Below are positions 32,788 through 43,779 of a DNA stretch of 64,000 nucleotides, piece after piece (the stretch's first letter is position 1; each line of letters opens with the position of its first letter). The translations under genes and the position numbers were made by a program. The notes beneath the pieces are model-generated. The model saw only the letters and a program-made list of their open reading frames with translations. It had not been told where the DNA came from and did not search any database. This DNA is from Silene conica. Taxonomy: Eukaryota; Streptophyta; Magnoliopsida; Caryophyllales; Caryophyllaceae. The stretch spans positions 19,163,001 to 19,227,000 of the forward strand of contig CM055318.2 of assembly GCA_029255685.2 (NCBI GenBank), given 5' to 3'.

Positions 32788-35655
32788 ATGCGCAGGTCAG
32801 TTCAAGGAGAACTCCTACCACTTGACCACGAGCTTGAGAGGACTCTTAGAGAAAGGAGAAAGCAACTTCTAGCGAATCAGGAAGGAGGTTCACCATCTTC
32901 CTTATTCCAAGAAGACTTATTTGAACAACCATCATCACCAAAAACGCCACCTTCACAACCAAATTCACCCAATAATCCACTTTCACCAAGAACACCACCT
33001 TTTACCTACTTTCCAGTTTTTCCAAAAGAAGAAGAAAACATGACAGAGGGAGCTACTATTGCCAGTCACTCCATGCCTCAGGCAAAGGACCTATACAAAG
33101 GGTTCACCTTACCTGCAGGTACTGGGAAGCCATTCGAGGCCAAGCCTGCCTATATTACTATGGCTGAAAGAAACCAATTTGGAGGCTCGGCTAATGAGGA
33201 TGCTGCAAAGCATATTGAAATCTTCACAGATTACATATGCTCTATTGCACCCCCAGAAGGAGTGACGCATGACCAGATTAAGCAGACCATGTTTATCTTC
33301 TCTCTTAGGGACGCTGCGAGGGAATGGTGCAGAGATTTGGACCGCACTGCTGCAGGAGTCACGGATTGGAACACCCTAGCCTTAGCATTCTACAGGAAAT
33401 AGTATTCTGCCTCCAAGACTAATGCTTTAAGGGCGCAGATTACAAATTTTAAACAGGGCCCCAATGAGGACTTTAGTGAGGCGTGGGACAGGTTCAAGAG
33501 ACTTGTTCGATCCATACCACATCACGGATTCGAACAATGGTTTCTTTGTAACCAGTTCTACAATGACCTTTACGATGACAACAGGGCTTATCTAGATGCT
33601 GCAGCTAATGGGAGATTCCAAGATAATTCCGGAGAGACTAAAGGTCTCAAATTGATAGAAGATGTTGTTGTACACCGTGCTGAACATGGAACTTCCAGAG
33701 GCAATCAAAGGAAATCTGAATATAACCTAGCAGCTATTGAGGCCTTGACGGCCAAGTTGGAAAAATTAGAGGCTGGAGGGAAGTTCGACCTAGGAAGTGG
33801 GAGCAAGGGAGGAATTTATCAGGTGAACGCCGTTCAGGACGGACCCTTTGCTTGTGAGAGGTGCGGTGGAGAAGGGCACGTGTCGAAATTCTGTACTTCA
33901 TCCAATGAGACATGTGCCGCTTTTCAACACTATCGTGGGAACAATTTCTATGACCCAAATAATAATAATGTCCATCCCAACCTGAGGTGGACAAGCCAGA
34001 ATGTTCTTAACCCACAACATATGCAACCTCAGCAAAATTCCACATATATTCCCCCACATAAGCAAGGTTTCCAAAAACCACCCTTCAACCCTCAACCACC
34101 TTCAAATCCACCACCCAACACAGACACTCTTATCCAAAATCTTATTGGGTTGGTTCAGAAGGAGTCACAGGCTAGAGAGCCAGGGATGAAGATGTTAGAA
34201 TCTCAAATTGCTCAAATTGCGGGCAAGAATGATACTAGGGCTCCGGGTCAACTTCCGACCAAAACGGACCAGAAAAAAGAGACTCTAAACATCATATCCC
34301 TACGAAGCGGAGCTAAAGTGGGAGTCGAGAAAGAAAAACAGCCGAGCAGCAGCAAGGAAGGTCGACCGACCCAGGAGCCAGGTCGACCGACCTCTGAGCA
34401 GAATACGAAAAATCTCGTTGAACAGGAGAGTGGTCGACCGACCGAAGAGGAGGGTCGACCGACCACCGAGGCAGAATCAGAAGCCCCTTTTCGTCCCGAA
34501 TTGCCGAACAACTTAAGGGATTTTCTTTTCCGGGGTGACAAGACCCCTAGGTTTCTGAAAAGGGCTGCGAATACTGAATCTTCAGCCCCTCCTTTCCCAG
34601 AAAGACTCATACCTTCGAAGGATCAGGTATCTTTTGACAAATTTAAAGACGTAATTCGTTCATTAAATGTTCAAGTTCCGTTTCTAGAATTAGTCCAACA
34701 GGTTCCCTCCTATCTTAAATTTATGAGACAGCTTTTGTCAAGAAAGAGGTCTTTAGATAAGGTTGAGTCGGTGGCCCTCACTGAAGAGTCATCTAGCTTT
34801 TTATCACATGTTATTGCCCCTCACAAATTAGAGGACCCTGGTAGTTTTTCTGTCCCCTGCAATATAGGAACCTTCTCAGTAAAGAGAGCTTTATGCGACT
34901 TAGGTGCTAGTATCAGTGTCATGCCCCTAAGCGTTGCCTTAAAATTAGGAATGACCGAATTTGCAGTAACCAGCATGACTGTCCAGATGGCAGATCGTAC
35001 ATCTATGGAACCTGTAGGGGTGTTGGAAAACATCCCTGTGCGTATTGACAGGTTTTTCTTCCCAGTTGACTTCGTAGTTTTGGACATCCCAGAGGATGCC
35101 CACATACCTATAATACTAGGAAGACCCTTCCTCCACACTGCAGGAGCCATTATAGATGTAGGCACTGGGACTTTGACCTTTAAAGTAGGAAAACATTCTA
35201 TTATATATGGCCTATCTTATAGGAAGAAGGATGTTATGACCCCCATCACTTGTAATGCTATCACTTCTGAAAAGAAGTATGAGGTCATCACTACTTCTCC
35301 TACTTTATTGCCTATTCCTGTATCTGTTTTTACACCTCCGCCCCAGATTGGGAGCAATATGGAGGACACTTCTATTATGGCTAGTGCAGGAATTGGTTTG
35401 GCGAAACCCAAAGTGAAGGAAGTCATGGTCCAGAGAGGAGGAATGAGATGTTTAAGCTATAAGGATGATGAAGACCCAGATGTCGTGGATCGGGAAGAAA
35501 AGAAGAAGAGGAGGCAGGCTCAAGAGGAGAGGTCGTCGCATATGCTTTGCGACGGCGGGAAGAAGATGTGTTTTGCTAATCAAGAGAACACCGTGGAGAC
35601 TACGGCATGTCGTCAAAAGCCGTGGTCGGATATTTTCCGCATCTTTAGCGGATAG
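32788..35655 (+). pseudogene. Gypsy gag-aspartic protease ORF with an internal TAG
   Basis: One frame of 956 codons interrupted only by TAG at 33400-33402, after AFYRK. It opens with a Pro/Ser-rich N-terminus, then the retrotransposon gag domain around the stop (EIFTDYICSIAPPEG, REWCRDL, then DRFKRLVRSIP), a CCHC knuckle CERCGGEGHVSKFC, a Gln/Pro/Asn-rich linker, four GRPT repeats encoded by GGTCGACCGACC, and an aspartic protease motif CDLGASISVMPLSVALKLG with downstream ILGRPF. It ends at IFRIFSG. No RT, RNase H or integrase follows. Stop readthrough cannot be excluded, but a simple nonsense mutation is more likely. Confidence 0.85.
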
Positions 35656-37668
35656 TTGTTTCAAGTCTCAGTTTTTAAGACAATTTACTTTTGTTGTGTG
35701 AGACTTTTTAATTTGGTTTGCTCGTAGTTTTAGAACTTTTTCCTTTATGCTTGCGTAGTTAAGACTTTAGACTTGTTTCTGGAATCTCGCGCATTTGTTG
35801 GGCGCACATTCAATGCTTTTTCAGGTTTTTACGAAGAAACGAAGACCGCTGGGACACAGAGGGGTCGACCGACCAGATACAGGAGTCGGTCGACCTAGTC
35901 GCTGTATCGCTGAAATTTCTGTAGTCTACAGGAAGGTCGGTCGACCTACTATATGGGTGATCGACCTACCTGTCCGTCGCAGTCTGTTCGTTTTCTTCCT
36001 CGGGAACCGTGCAACCGTCTTTGGTACTTTAGTGGCACTACTGACCACCAAAACCTCCCAGCTTACGCTGGTTTGGGGAGGTTTTTCTCATACGTCTATC
36101 AATCTAGTGAGTTCTTTCCAGTTTTTCCTTAGTTTTTATTTTCTTTGCATCTTTTCTTTAATTTTGCGAAACCTTTACTTAGGCTAATACACAATGGGGA
36201 CATTGTGCGGGTTGGTTTGGGGAATGGTTTCATGTCACTTGCATTGCATTCTGTCACACGTTTATTGCATTTCCGTATTGCATTGTTCTTTTCTTTATTT
36301 TCCTTGCATATACAAGAAAAATACAAAAAAATGAAAATATTCAAAAAATTCCAAAAAAATGCACGTTTATTTTAGCATATAGGCCGAGTCGGAACGAAAG
36401 TATTTCAAGGATGATTTAGCTATCTTACATGTTTATGCCTTTACCATTGCCTTGTCAACTTGTTTTAGTATTAGAGTCTTTTGCATATCTATGAGTTTTT
36501 GTCAATTTGTATATCTTGAGACTTGACTTATACCTTGGCAACCTACTATACATTCTAAGTTTTAGAGCCTTATTCCTGGTTTCATTCTTAAACCAGTTGT
36601 CTAGGATGTGAGTAGTACTCCCCTTGGAACATGTTACATCAATATGCATAAACATGAACTTGAATTGCTATATACTTGTTTTACTATCTCGTTTTGTGAG
36701 TCTTGATACGTGCATTTGGGACCCCTTTTCTCATATTTACCCATAAGCTTCACATAGCCAAAATTGCCTTCTCATTCCCCCAAAACTACATCCCATACTC
36801 AGCCTACCCTTCCAAGCTAGTATTTGTAGTCCTTGGTCTATCTTGAGGTATCTTGGTTTGTAAGCTATCTTGAGCAAAAAGAGAAAAGAAAGAAAGAAAG
36901 AAAAGAAAAAGAACAGAAAAATTCAAAAAAAAAAAGAAAGAAAGAAAAGAAAGACAAAAAAGTCGAAACCTTCGGGGAAGAAGTCGACCGACCTCCTTCA
37001 TGGGTCGGCCGACCGACTGTCATCATCAGAAAAAAAAATATCGTTCTGAAATTCCTTTCTTTTATGTGTTATCACTCCCGCACTTCGTTGAAAATATTTG
37101 GGAGTCCTTTCTTATATGATGTGAGAGTTGTGCTACAAAAGAGCACTTTCTTAAATATCAAAAGTTGTGAAATATGTTGTTGGGAAACGGTTTTACTAGC
37201 TTGGCTACTAACCCCACATATCCAAAAACATCTTAACCACCTTTTACCTTTTACCTCACATATCTTTCATTGCCTCAATTGCATGTATCCGAGTCACTTA
37301 ATGAGTTTGTTTTACATAGTTGTAGAATTCTTGTTCATGTTAGATTGCAGGCATGTTTCCATGGGTCGCAGTTAGGTGTGTGTCATTACAATGTACTTCT
37401 TTCTATCTTCTACATATACTCACCCTTTGCTTCATGAGTGTCTCGAGCGTACCGCGAGAGTCCATGGTATAAAGTCTTTATAGTCTCTAGGTTTGCAAGT
37501 TTGACGACCTTCTAACTCGTTTGCATGATTTGAATACTTTCTCATTTTTGTACTTGGCATTGGTATAGGTTTATATGTAAATTTCGCTCTGAGATTGAAA
37601 TCGTTCCATTAGTTAAGATCGAGTCTATTTCTTGCTTGAGGGCAAGCAAGGGTTTGGTTTGGGGAATT
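35656..37668 (+). other. Gypsy 3' internal non-coding region
   Basis: About 2 kb with no RT/integrase similarity that I can see. GGTCGACCGACC-type motifs lie at about 35861-35960 and 36983-37015, and there is an A/G-rich stretch at 36875-36965. It ends in the PPT-like GGTTTGGGGAATT. Short ORFs here look fortuitous. Confidence 0.75.
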
Positions 37669-39263
37669 TGATGCGTGTCTATTTTATGATGTTTTTCATC
37701 TATTTTTACACGAATTTGGTCGCTCATTTACTATGTTTTAGCCCTTATTTTCCAACAATCGTGTACTTTCGTATTTTTATGCACTTTTGCAGGTTTATAC
37801 GGAAAAGGGACGATTTAGCACAAAATTCATGTCCTCGAGTCTTTTGCATAATTAAGGAACGAAGGAAAGTCAACTGGAGTCTTTATTTAAGTGCCAAGAG
37901 TCAAATCAAGAAGAAAACCGGAGATTTTCTTTACGGATACGGTCGACCGACCTACTTTATGGGTCGGCCGACCAGGCCTAATTTTCATGAAGTCCATAAT
38001 CTTGAAGAAAGCCCAGAATTCGCTTAAGTCCGTAAAAGAGGTCGACCGACCCGGCCACCAAACTGGTCGACCGACCTCAGCGAAGCCCAGGAACAGTTTT
38101 CGGAAATAATTTAGGAATAGGAGTCTTTAGAAAACTCTAATTTTTTGCCCTATATAAGCTAATCTTGTAATTAGGGTTAGATATGAAGTTTTATCATTGA
38201 GAGTTTTTAGATTCAGTTTTCAATTCAGTTTCTTAGTTAATAAGCTACAATAAAGTTACAATCTAGTTTTATTCCGTCTTTAGTTTTCTAATCTTTCAAT
38301 AATTCCCAAGCATTCAATAAAGTTTGTTCCTTCTGCCCTAATTCCGACTTTGGTAATTACTCTTTTAATCTAGTTTTATTATTGTTCTTATTACTATTGT
38401 TTTCAATTAAGTTAGAATTCCCAAGCTCTATTGAATCTTGCATGCTTAGATTATTATCTACTATGTTTTCTATGTTTATTCCCGTCTTTATTATCGTTTC
38501 AATTACCATGTGTAGCTAAATTTCATATGTTAGGATGTAGGGGATGAATATGCGTAGGTAGTAGAAATTCCGAGACCGACTTGTAGCAGAGCCGTGGTCG
38601 GCCGACTCAAATAATGGGTCGGTCGACCAAGGCGGCGGTCGGCCGACTGGAATAGCTGGTCGGTCGACCCACTCGCGCATGAATCTTGTTTCGTCTTTCC
38701 TTGTCGACTATAATATCCTACAATGAGACTGAAAGGAGACTTGTAGGACGTTAGTAATGACCTACCCAAGATTGAGAGATACGGGAAGGGCATTGGTTTA
38801 CATCCTAAGACGGATAGGTTACTTAAGACTGAAAGGTATGTGACCTAGGATTTAGGAATCACCCTTATTGTTGACACCCAATAATTGTGAGACCTAGGAA
38901 CTAATAGCATAGGCCGAAAGGAGCTATTATGTACCATAGACCGAAAGGATATGTTACACCCCTTACGCGACTGCAATACATGTCGACCTTAGGATTTATA
39001 TTACCTTAGCTATTTATTACCCAAACATCCTAGCATCCCTTTTTATATATTTTTATTCTCATCTTTACTTCTTGTTTTATTTTAAATCTTTGCTTAGACT
39101 TAGTAATCAACAATCAAACCCCCAAATTTGTTACACTTTTAAACATTAACACCAAACAATAAACATTCCCCACCTCTCTGTGGTTCGAGCCTGACTTTCA
39201 CTATCTATTGTTAAAGTTAGGAATTATAAATTTTATCTTTGGTACCCTCAACGACGCGCATCA
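37669..39263 (+). repeat. Gypsy 3' LTR
   Basis: 1595 bp, TGATGCGTGTC to CGCGCATCA, followed by TSD ACCAC (39264-39268). Confidence 0.95.
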
Positions 39264-39739
39264 ACCACCACCCAAAATAACAAAAACCCTAAAAAAAATA
39301 AGTATTCTCCCTACCATAAACCGTCTCACGATGCCGCCACCACCCTTTGTCGTCGCCACCCTCTGCCGCCGCCACCATCATGTCACCGACAACAATAGTC
39401 CCTGCCGCCGCATGCCACCGCCTCCATTCCCTCTCGCCACCGCCTCCATCCCTTATCGCGCGCTTCCATTCCCCCACCACAGTCACCCTTAATAGCCGAC
39501 AACAACCTCCTCTTTGAACCCGTTTTTAGTTTTTTTTTTTTTTTAAGATTTATATATTATTTCGAATCTGAGTTTTTTTAGATCTATAATATTTCTGTTT
39601 TTCTTTATTTTGTATTTTTTCAGATTTATATTTCTTGGTTTTTTTTTCAAAAATGAGCGTTTGGTGGTGGTGGGTCATGTATCGGGATGATGGCAGTGGT
39701 GACGTCGTAGGGGTGGTGGTTGTTCAAAAAAAATGGAGT

Positions 39740-40350
39740 TGTCGCGGGGATTCCACCTTTAAAACAGTGGAATTCCACCCTTAAAACAGTGGAATTCCAC
39801 AATTTTAAGGGTGGAATTCCACCCTTAAAACAGTGGAGTTCCAAAATTCTAAAGGCCTTAAAACAGTGGAATTCCACAATTTTAAGGGTGGAATTCCACT
39901 CTTAAAACAGTGGAATTTCACCCTTAAAACAATGGAATTTGACTAATAGAACATGGACTTTCACTTATAACTAATAGAACATGGAGTTTTACTAGTAAAA
40001 CAGTGGAGTTCCACCCTAAAAACAGTGGAGTTCCACCCTAAAATTTGTAGAGTTTCACCCTAAAAACAATAGAATTTCACTCATAAAACAGTGGAATTCC
40101 ATCCACAAAACAGTGGAGTTCCACCCACAAAACCGTGGAGTTCCACCCTTAAAACAGTGGAGTTCCACCTCTAAAACAATGACATAAAATACACTCATAA
40201 AACAATCAAATGAACAATAGAGTTACACTCATAAAACAGTGGAGTTATTCTCATAAATTAGAGTTACACTCCTAAAACAGTAAAGTTACACTCATAAATC
40301 AGTGGAGTTACACTCATAAAACAGTGGAGTTACTCTCATAAAAAAGTAGA
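39740..40350. repeat. Minisatellite of ~22 bp (GTGGAATTCCACCCTTAAAACA)
   Basis: More than twenty degenerate units of GTGGAATTCCAC plus CCTTAAAACA, decaying rightward into GTGGAGTTACACTCATAAAA. It is the internal repeat of element C. ORFs across it are shadows. Confidence 0.9.
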
Positions 40351-40521
40351 GGACTAAAGTAATTAATTAGGTAAGTGGGGAATTGAAATTATGAGGGACA
40401 AAACATTAATTGCATGTTTGGTGAGTGTTTTTTTGTTTTAATCTCAGTCATTAATTTTGTAAGATCTAATGGTTTAGATTAGGACTCTAGGACTCAACAT
40501 AGGGAGTGGACTCATTTGAAC

Positions 40522-40544
40522 TTCTCTCTCTCTCTCTCTCTATA

Positions 40545-40628
<84 letters not shown>

Positions 40629-40640
40629 CACACACATAAA
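40522..40640. repeat. (TC)n(TA)n(CA)n microsatellite
   Basis: TC repeats, then about 90 bases of TA repeats, then ACACACAC. It forms the right boundary of element C. IYIYIY peptides in this tract are not genes. Confidence 0.95.
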
Positions 40641-41315
40641 AATTCAAACAGTTCGAGACAAGAGATCAATAATATACCTTTTCCATGTCGTCCTCCGATG
40701 TTGAGTACCTTATGGTAATATCATACATCCACTTCATAACATATTAACCACACTCATAACTCTCTGGCTGTTGAGAACACTATATTTATAAAAAATTAAG
40801 AGTTAAGTAACAAACATTACATCTGCACAATATGTCAACTGAAAATATTATTCTGACTATCATAACCTTAAGCTTAAGCTTAACCATATTATTGCAAATG
40901 TCAATAATTCATTGTGACAATCATAACCAATTTCTAAAATCTCACTCAACAACTAAAGAGAAGCTTCTAGCCTTCTACAACCATAACCTCAATCATATTA
41001 TTGCAAATACAATAATACATACGCCGTATAATTTACCAACACTTCATAATGAAAAGGGTCTTACTATAACAATATTAGCAAACAAAACGATGTTACTAAA
41101 GGCGGGTCAAGGGAAGTTACCTCAATCATTTTTATTTGGAGTTCATTTTTTTGACATATTACGCAATCTAGCCGTAAAAGAATACCTTTTCCAAGCCCTG
41201 AAATTGAATACATGAAAAGTGATCATATTATCGATCATTCATACATAAACAACTATAATTTAATGCATGTTGTTAGGCAGTCATTAAACTTACCATGATA
41301 AACAAATTTTTATCT
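40641..41315. other. A/T-rich region, no convincing gene
   Basis: A 127-codon ORF (40832-41215, plus) begins with a hydrophobic stretch but resembles nothing I know, and has A/T-driven Ile/Leu/Asn composition. It lies opposite the presumed 3' end of the CACTA remnant and is probably chance. Confidence 0.4.
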
Positions 41316-43450
41316 GCCATTTCTTTTTTGTCGCCTTCTCCGAGTCAAAAATATATGCAATGTTATCTCCAAGACAAAATACAACCTACATCCAATGCGA
41401 GCTATATAAAATAACAAAATATATAAATCCTCTAATTAGGTGAGCCAACTAATAATGAAATACAAAAAAAAAAAAAATTGTAATACTCACGCCTCAAAAA
41501 AAGAACCCATCACATATCTCTTATCTTCTTGATCCTTTAAAGCTCCCATCACATATCTCTCCATCTCAACCTCATAATGCAAATATGTGCAGAGTCTATC
41601 GGGACATAAAAATCCAACTAGTTTTTTCGTCACTCCAAGTTGAGTCTCATAGTCATATAAGAAGCTACATTATAATGAGAATAAAATATATAATAAGTAT
41701 ATAAATACACACATTGTAAAGGAAGCCATATTGAATTATTATGGAAAAAAATATACCTTCCCCAATGTTGAAGTATAGATATATTTAATCATTCATATCT
41801 AGGCATCTCCCTAATATCATCAAGCATGATCATCAGCTTAATCGGGCTTTTGTAAGAATAGACCACCTTCTCGATTTTTATAGTAAACAACCTATATTCT
41901 CTTGAATCAGCAGAGCATAACATGTCTTCCAATCCTTGACAGTGGACATCCAAAAGACTTAACTCGTCCTTATTTAGTGGCCCCTTTTTGCTCTTTGTTG
42001 TCTTTTTCTAAAGATTATAAGTTAAACGAACCAAATAAGAGAAAAATAATTAAACACTTAGAAGTAAATCTAGCATATGGTTCATTACCGCATCGAGGTG
42101 AACCTCTTTAATACCACCACCACCACCACCAGACGGTTGTGTCTTTGATGAATTATCCGTGTCTTTTGGCTTAACTTGTTGAACCTTATCTTTAGTCTTA
42201 CTATCATCCTAGCAATTAGAATTAATACAAGCACTTAATTAGTTTCTTGTCCCTTGCAAAAATAATGGCTGATAAATTAGTTGCACATTTTGTTACCTCG
42301 GTAGCTCCTAATAAAACTAATGATTCTGGCCATTGTGCAAAACTTCTGACAACCTCACCAACCTTTTCAAATTCATCCCACGGAATTGGAAGTAATGTCT
42401 TCCAATCTATGATCTTATTAATGGATACGTGAACATTTTCACGGGTCAGTGGTGAATTGTATACCATCTTACCTTCTACCCATGGCCATATTGTTCCCTC
42501 GACGACAACGATCTCCGTCTCATCAACAACCAGATGACAAGGAACGGGAGCCTGTAACAATGAATAAAAGGGATATGTAGAATTTTAACTAAACAACACA
42601 AGGAAGTGATCATTTGTAGAAAGAGTACTACTCTGGAGAGTGTGATTTGATATATTATATATAGCTTTAACTCAAGGAAGTGATCATTAAGCTTGGTAGA
42701 ATGAGTACGACTCCGGAGAGTGTGAGAGAAGGAGTCGTCTTTAGTCTTTGTAATTTCAATGTCATTTAATGAATTTGATTGGGGTTGATCCTTTAAACCT
42801 GATAGATGTTTTACCAAACTTTCTACTTTAGCCATTGCATGTTTTGTCACCTCTTCCTTAAATGTCATAAAGTCATCCTTCGTATACATCTTCCTATTAA
42901 TTCCAGGATTATTTGATTTTAAAAAAATGTTAGTAATACCAACACAGCCTCCAATTCCTCTTGTGAATCCGGGGCGATCAAATTTTTCAGTGGCCTTAAC
43001 CAACACATCTTCTCTTCCAGAAGAAACAAACTCCCCTTTTCTCTTCATCTCCTCCCAATAATTTTGTTCAAATGAAAAAGGGTTAATATTTTAGACGAAA
43101 AATCAAAGAAATGGAATAAATCAAAGAAATAGATAGTTACTTATTATTTCAGTTATCAACTCTCGCGTTTGCGGCGAAAAGTCCCTGGATGAAGAGGTAT
43201 GTCCTTTGCCCCACAAATAACAACGATCTTCAAGAAGTTTTGTAACATTTTTCTGGGTAACTTCGGGATCGGCATCAAGATCATTAGCCAAGGCATCTTT
43301 TAATTCTTCTTGATACCAACCCTAAATCTTACCCACATAGCCATCTCTTCCCATATAATGTGGGTGCAAGTAACACTTTTGGGATTCTTGTGCTTTTCTA
43401 CTTTTTTCCTACGATTTAATTATATATGATAAATGTTTATTAGTATAAAC
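41316..43450 (-). pseudogene. CACTA (En/Spm)-type transposon gene remnant with Ulp1-like C-terminal part
   Basis: Exon-like pieces on the minus strand: about 43420-43150 (ELKDALANDLDADPEVTQKN, GKGHTSSS), 43048-42555 (RPGFTRGIGG, then a Lys-rich stretch), 42556-42300 (VPCHLVVDETEIVVVEGTIW, FEKVGEVVRSFAQWPESLV), 42210-42089 (SKTKDKVQQVKPKDTDNSS, poly-Gly), 42010-41760, 41680-41500 (CPDRLCTYLHYE, KRYVMGSFFEA) and 41390-41300 (LGDNIAYIFDSEKATKKKW). The order resembles plant CACTA accessory proteins that end in an Ulp1-like domain; FDSE is where Ulp1 has its Asp. No His-Trp or Cys box was found. Exon borders are not settled, there is a phase break in the first piece, and no CACTA terminus was found. 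Confidence 0.5.
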
Positions 43451-43696
43451 TTGAAAGAAAAAGAGAGCTAAATTTCATTAACAAAAAGATAGCTAGTTCA
43501 AATGAAGATGGCGAGATTGTGCTCAACATCAATACCTTAGTGGACGGAAATTCAGCTCAAGGCCATGCTCAAGTCGACTATTTGGGTTCGAATTCCAATT
43601 CAGCTCAAGTGGTCTTAACCTAGCTTGGAGTTGAATAAATTTAAGCTTATTATCATATAGTTATTTAATTAAGAAAATTTAGTTGTTTGGTAATTA
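43451..43696. other. Intergenic spacer
   Basis: A/T-rich, with a GAATTC-containing imperfect inverted repeat (GGAAATTCAGCTCAAGG / TTCCAATTCAGCTCAAG). Nothing else is recognised. Confidence 0.4.
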
Positions 43697-43779
43697 GGGG
43701 GCGTTAGTTTTGCACATAGATATGAGTTTGGAATCAGGAATCATACCCGAGTGGTATGTGGTTGGAACTTCATACCTGA

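Larger units (their letters stand above)
30575..39263 (+). mobile_element. Non-autonomous Gypsy element (Athila/Tat type) with three-LTR rearranged structure
   Basis: In order: the first about 160 bp of an LTR (30575-30734), a copy of the last about 340 bp of internal sequence (30735-31072), a full LTR (31073-32667), PBS, gag-protease ORF, a long non-coding internal region, and a full LTR (37669-39263). A single TSD, ACCAC, flanks the block. LTRs are 1595 bp, TGATGC...GCATCA, with about nine differences by eye. RT, RNase H and integrase are absent, so mobilisation would need a partner element. The PBS and PPT type point to Athila/Tat. Confidence 0.9.
30328..40521. mobile_element. TA-flanked TIR element C, split by a Gypsy retrotransposon
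   Basis: The left end (TATGTTGAGTCTTAGAGTCC ... CCATTAGATCT, 30348-30397) matches the complement of the right end (AGATCTAATGG ... GGACTCTAGGACTCAACATA, about 40463-40502). The right end runs into (TC)n(TA)n as at 943-1005. Excluding the Gypsy insertion (30575-39263 plus one TSD) the element is about 1.5 kb. Its interior holds a CT-rich leader-like stretch, a Pro/Ala-coding patch near 39330-39490 and a minisatellite. No transposase. Confidence 0.8.

Noticed and set aside
40832..41215. 127-codon ORF with a hydrophobic start
   Set aside because: A/T-driven composition, no known domain, and opposite to the CACTA remnant; not supported as a gene.
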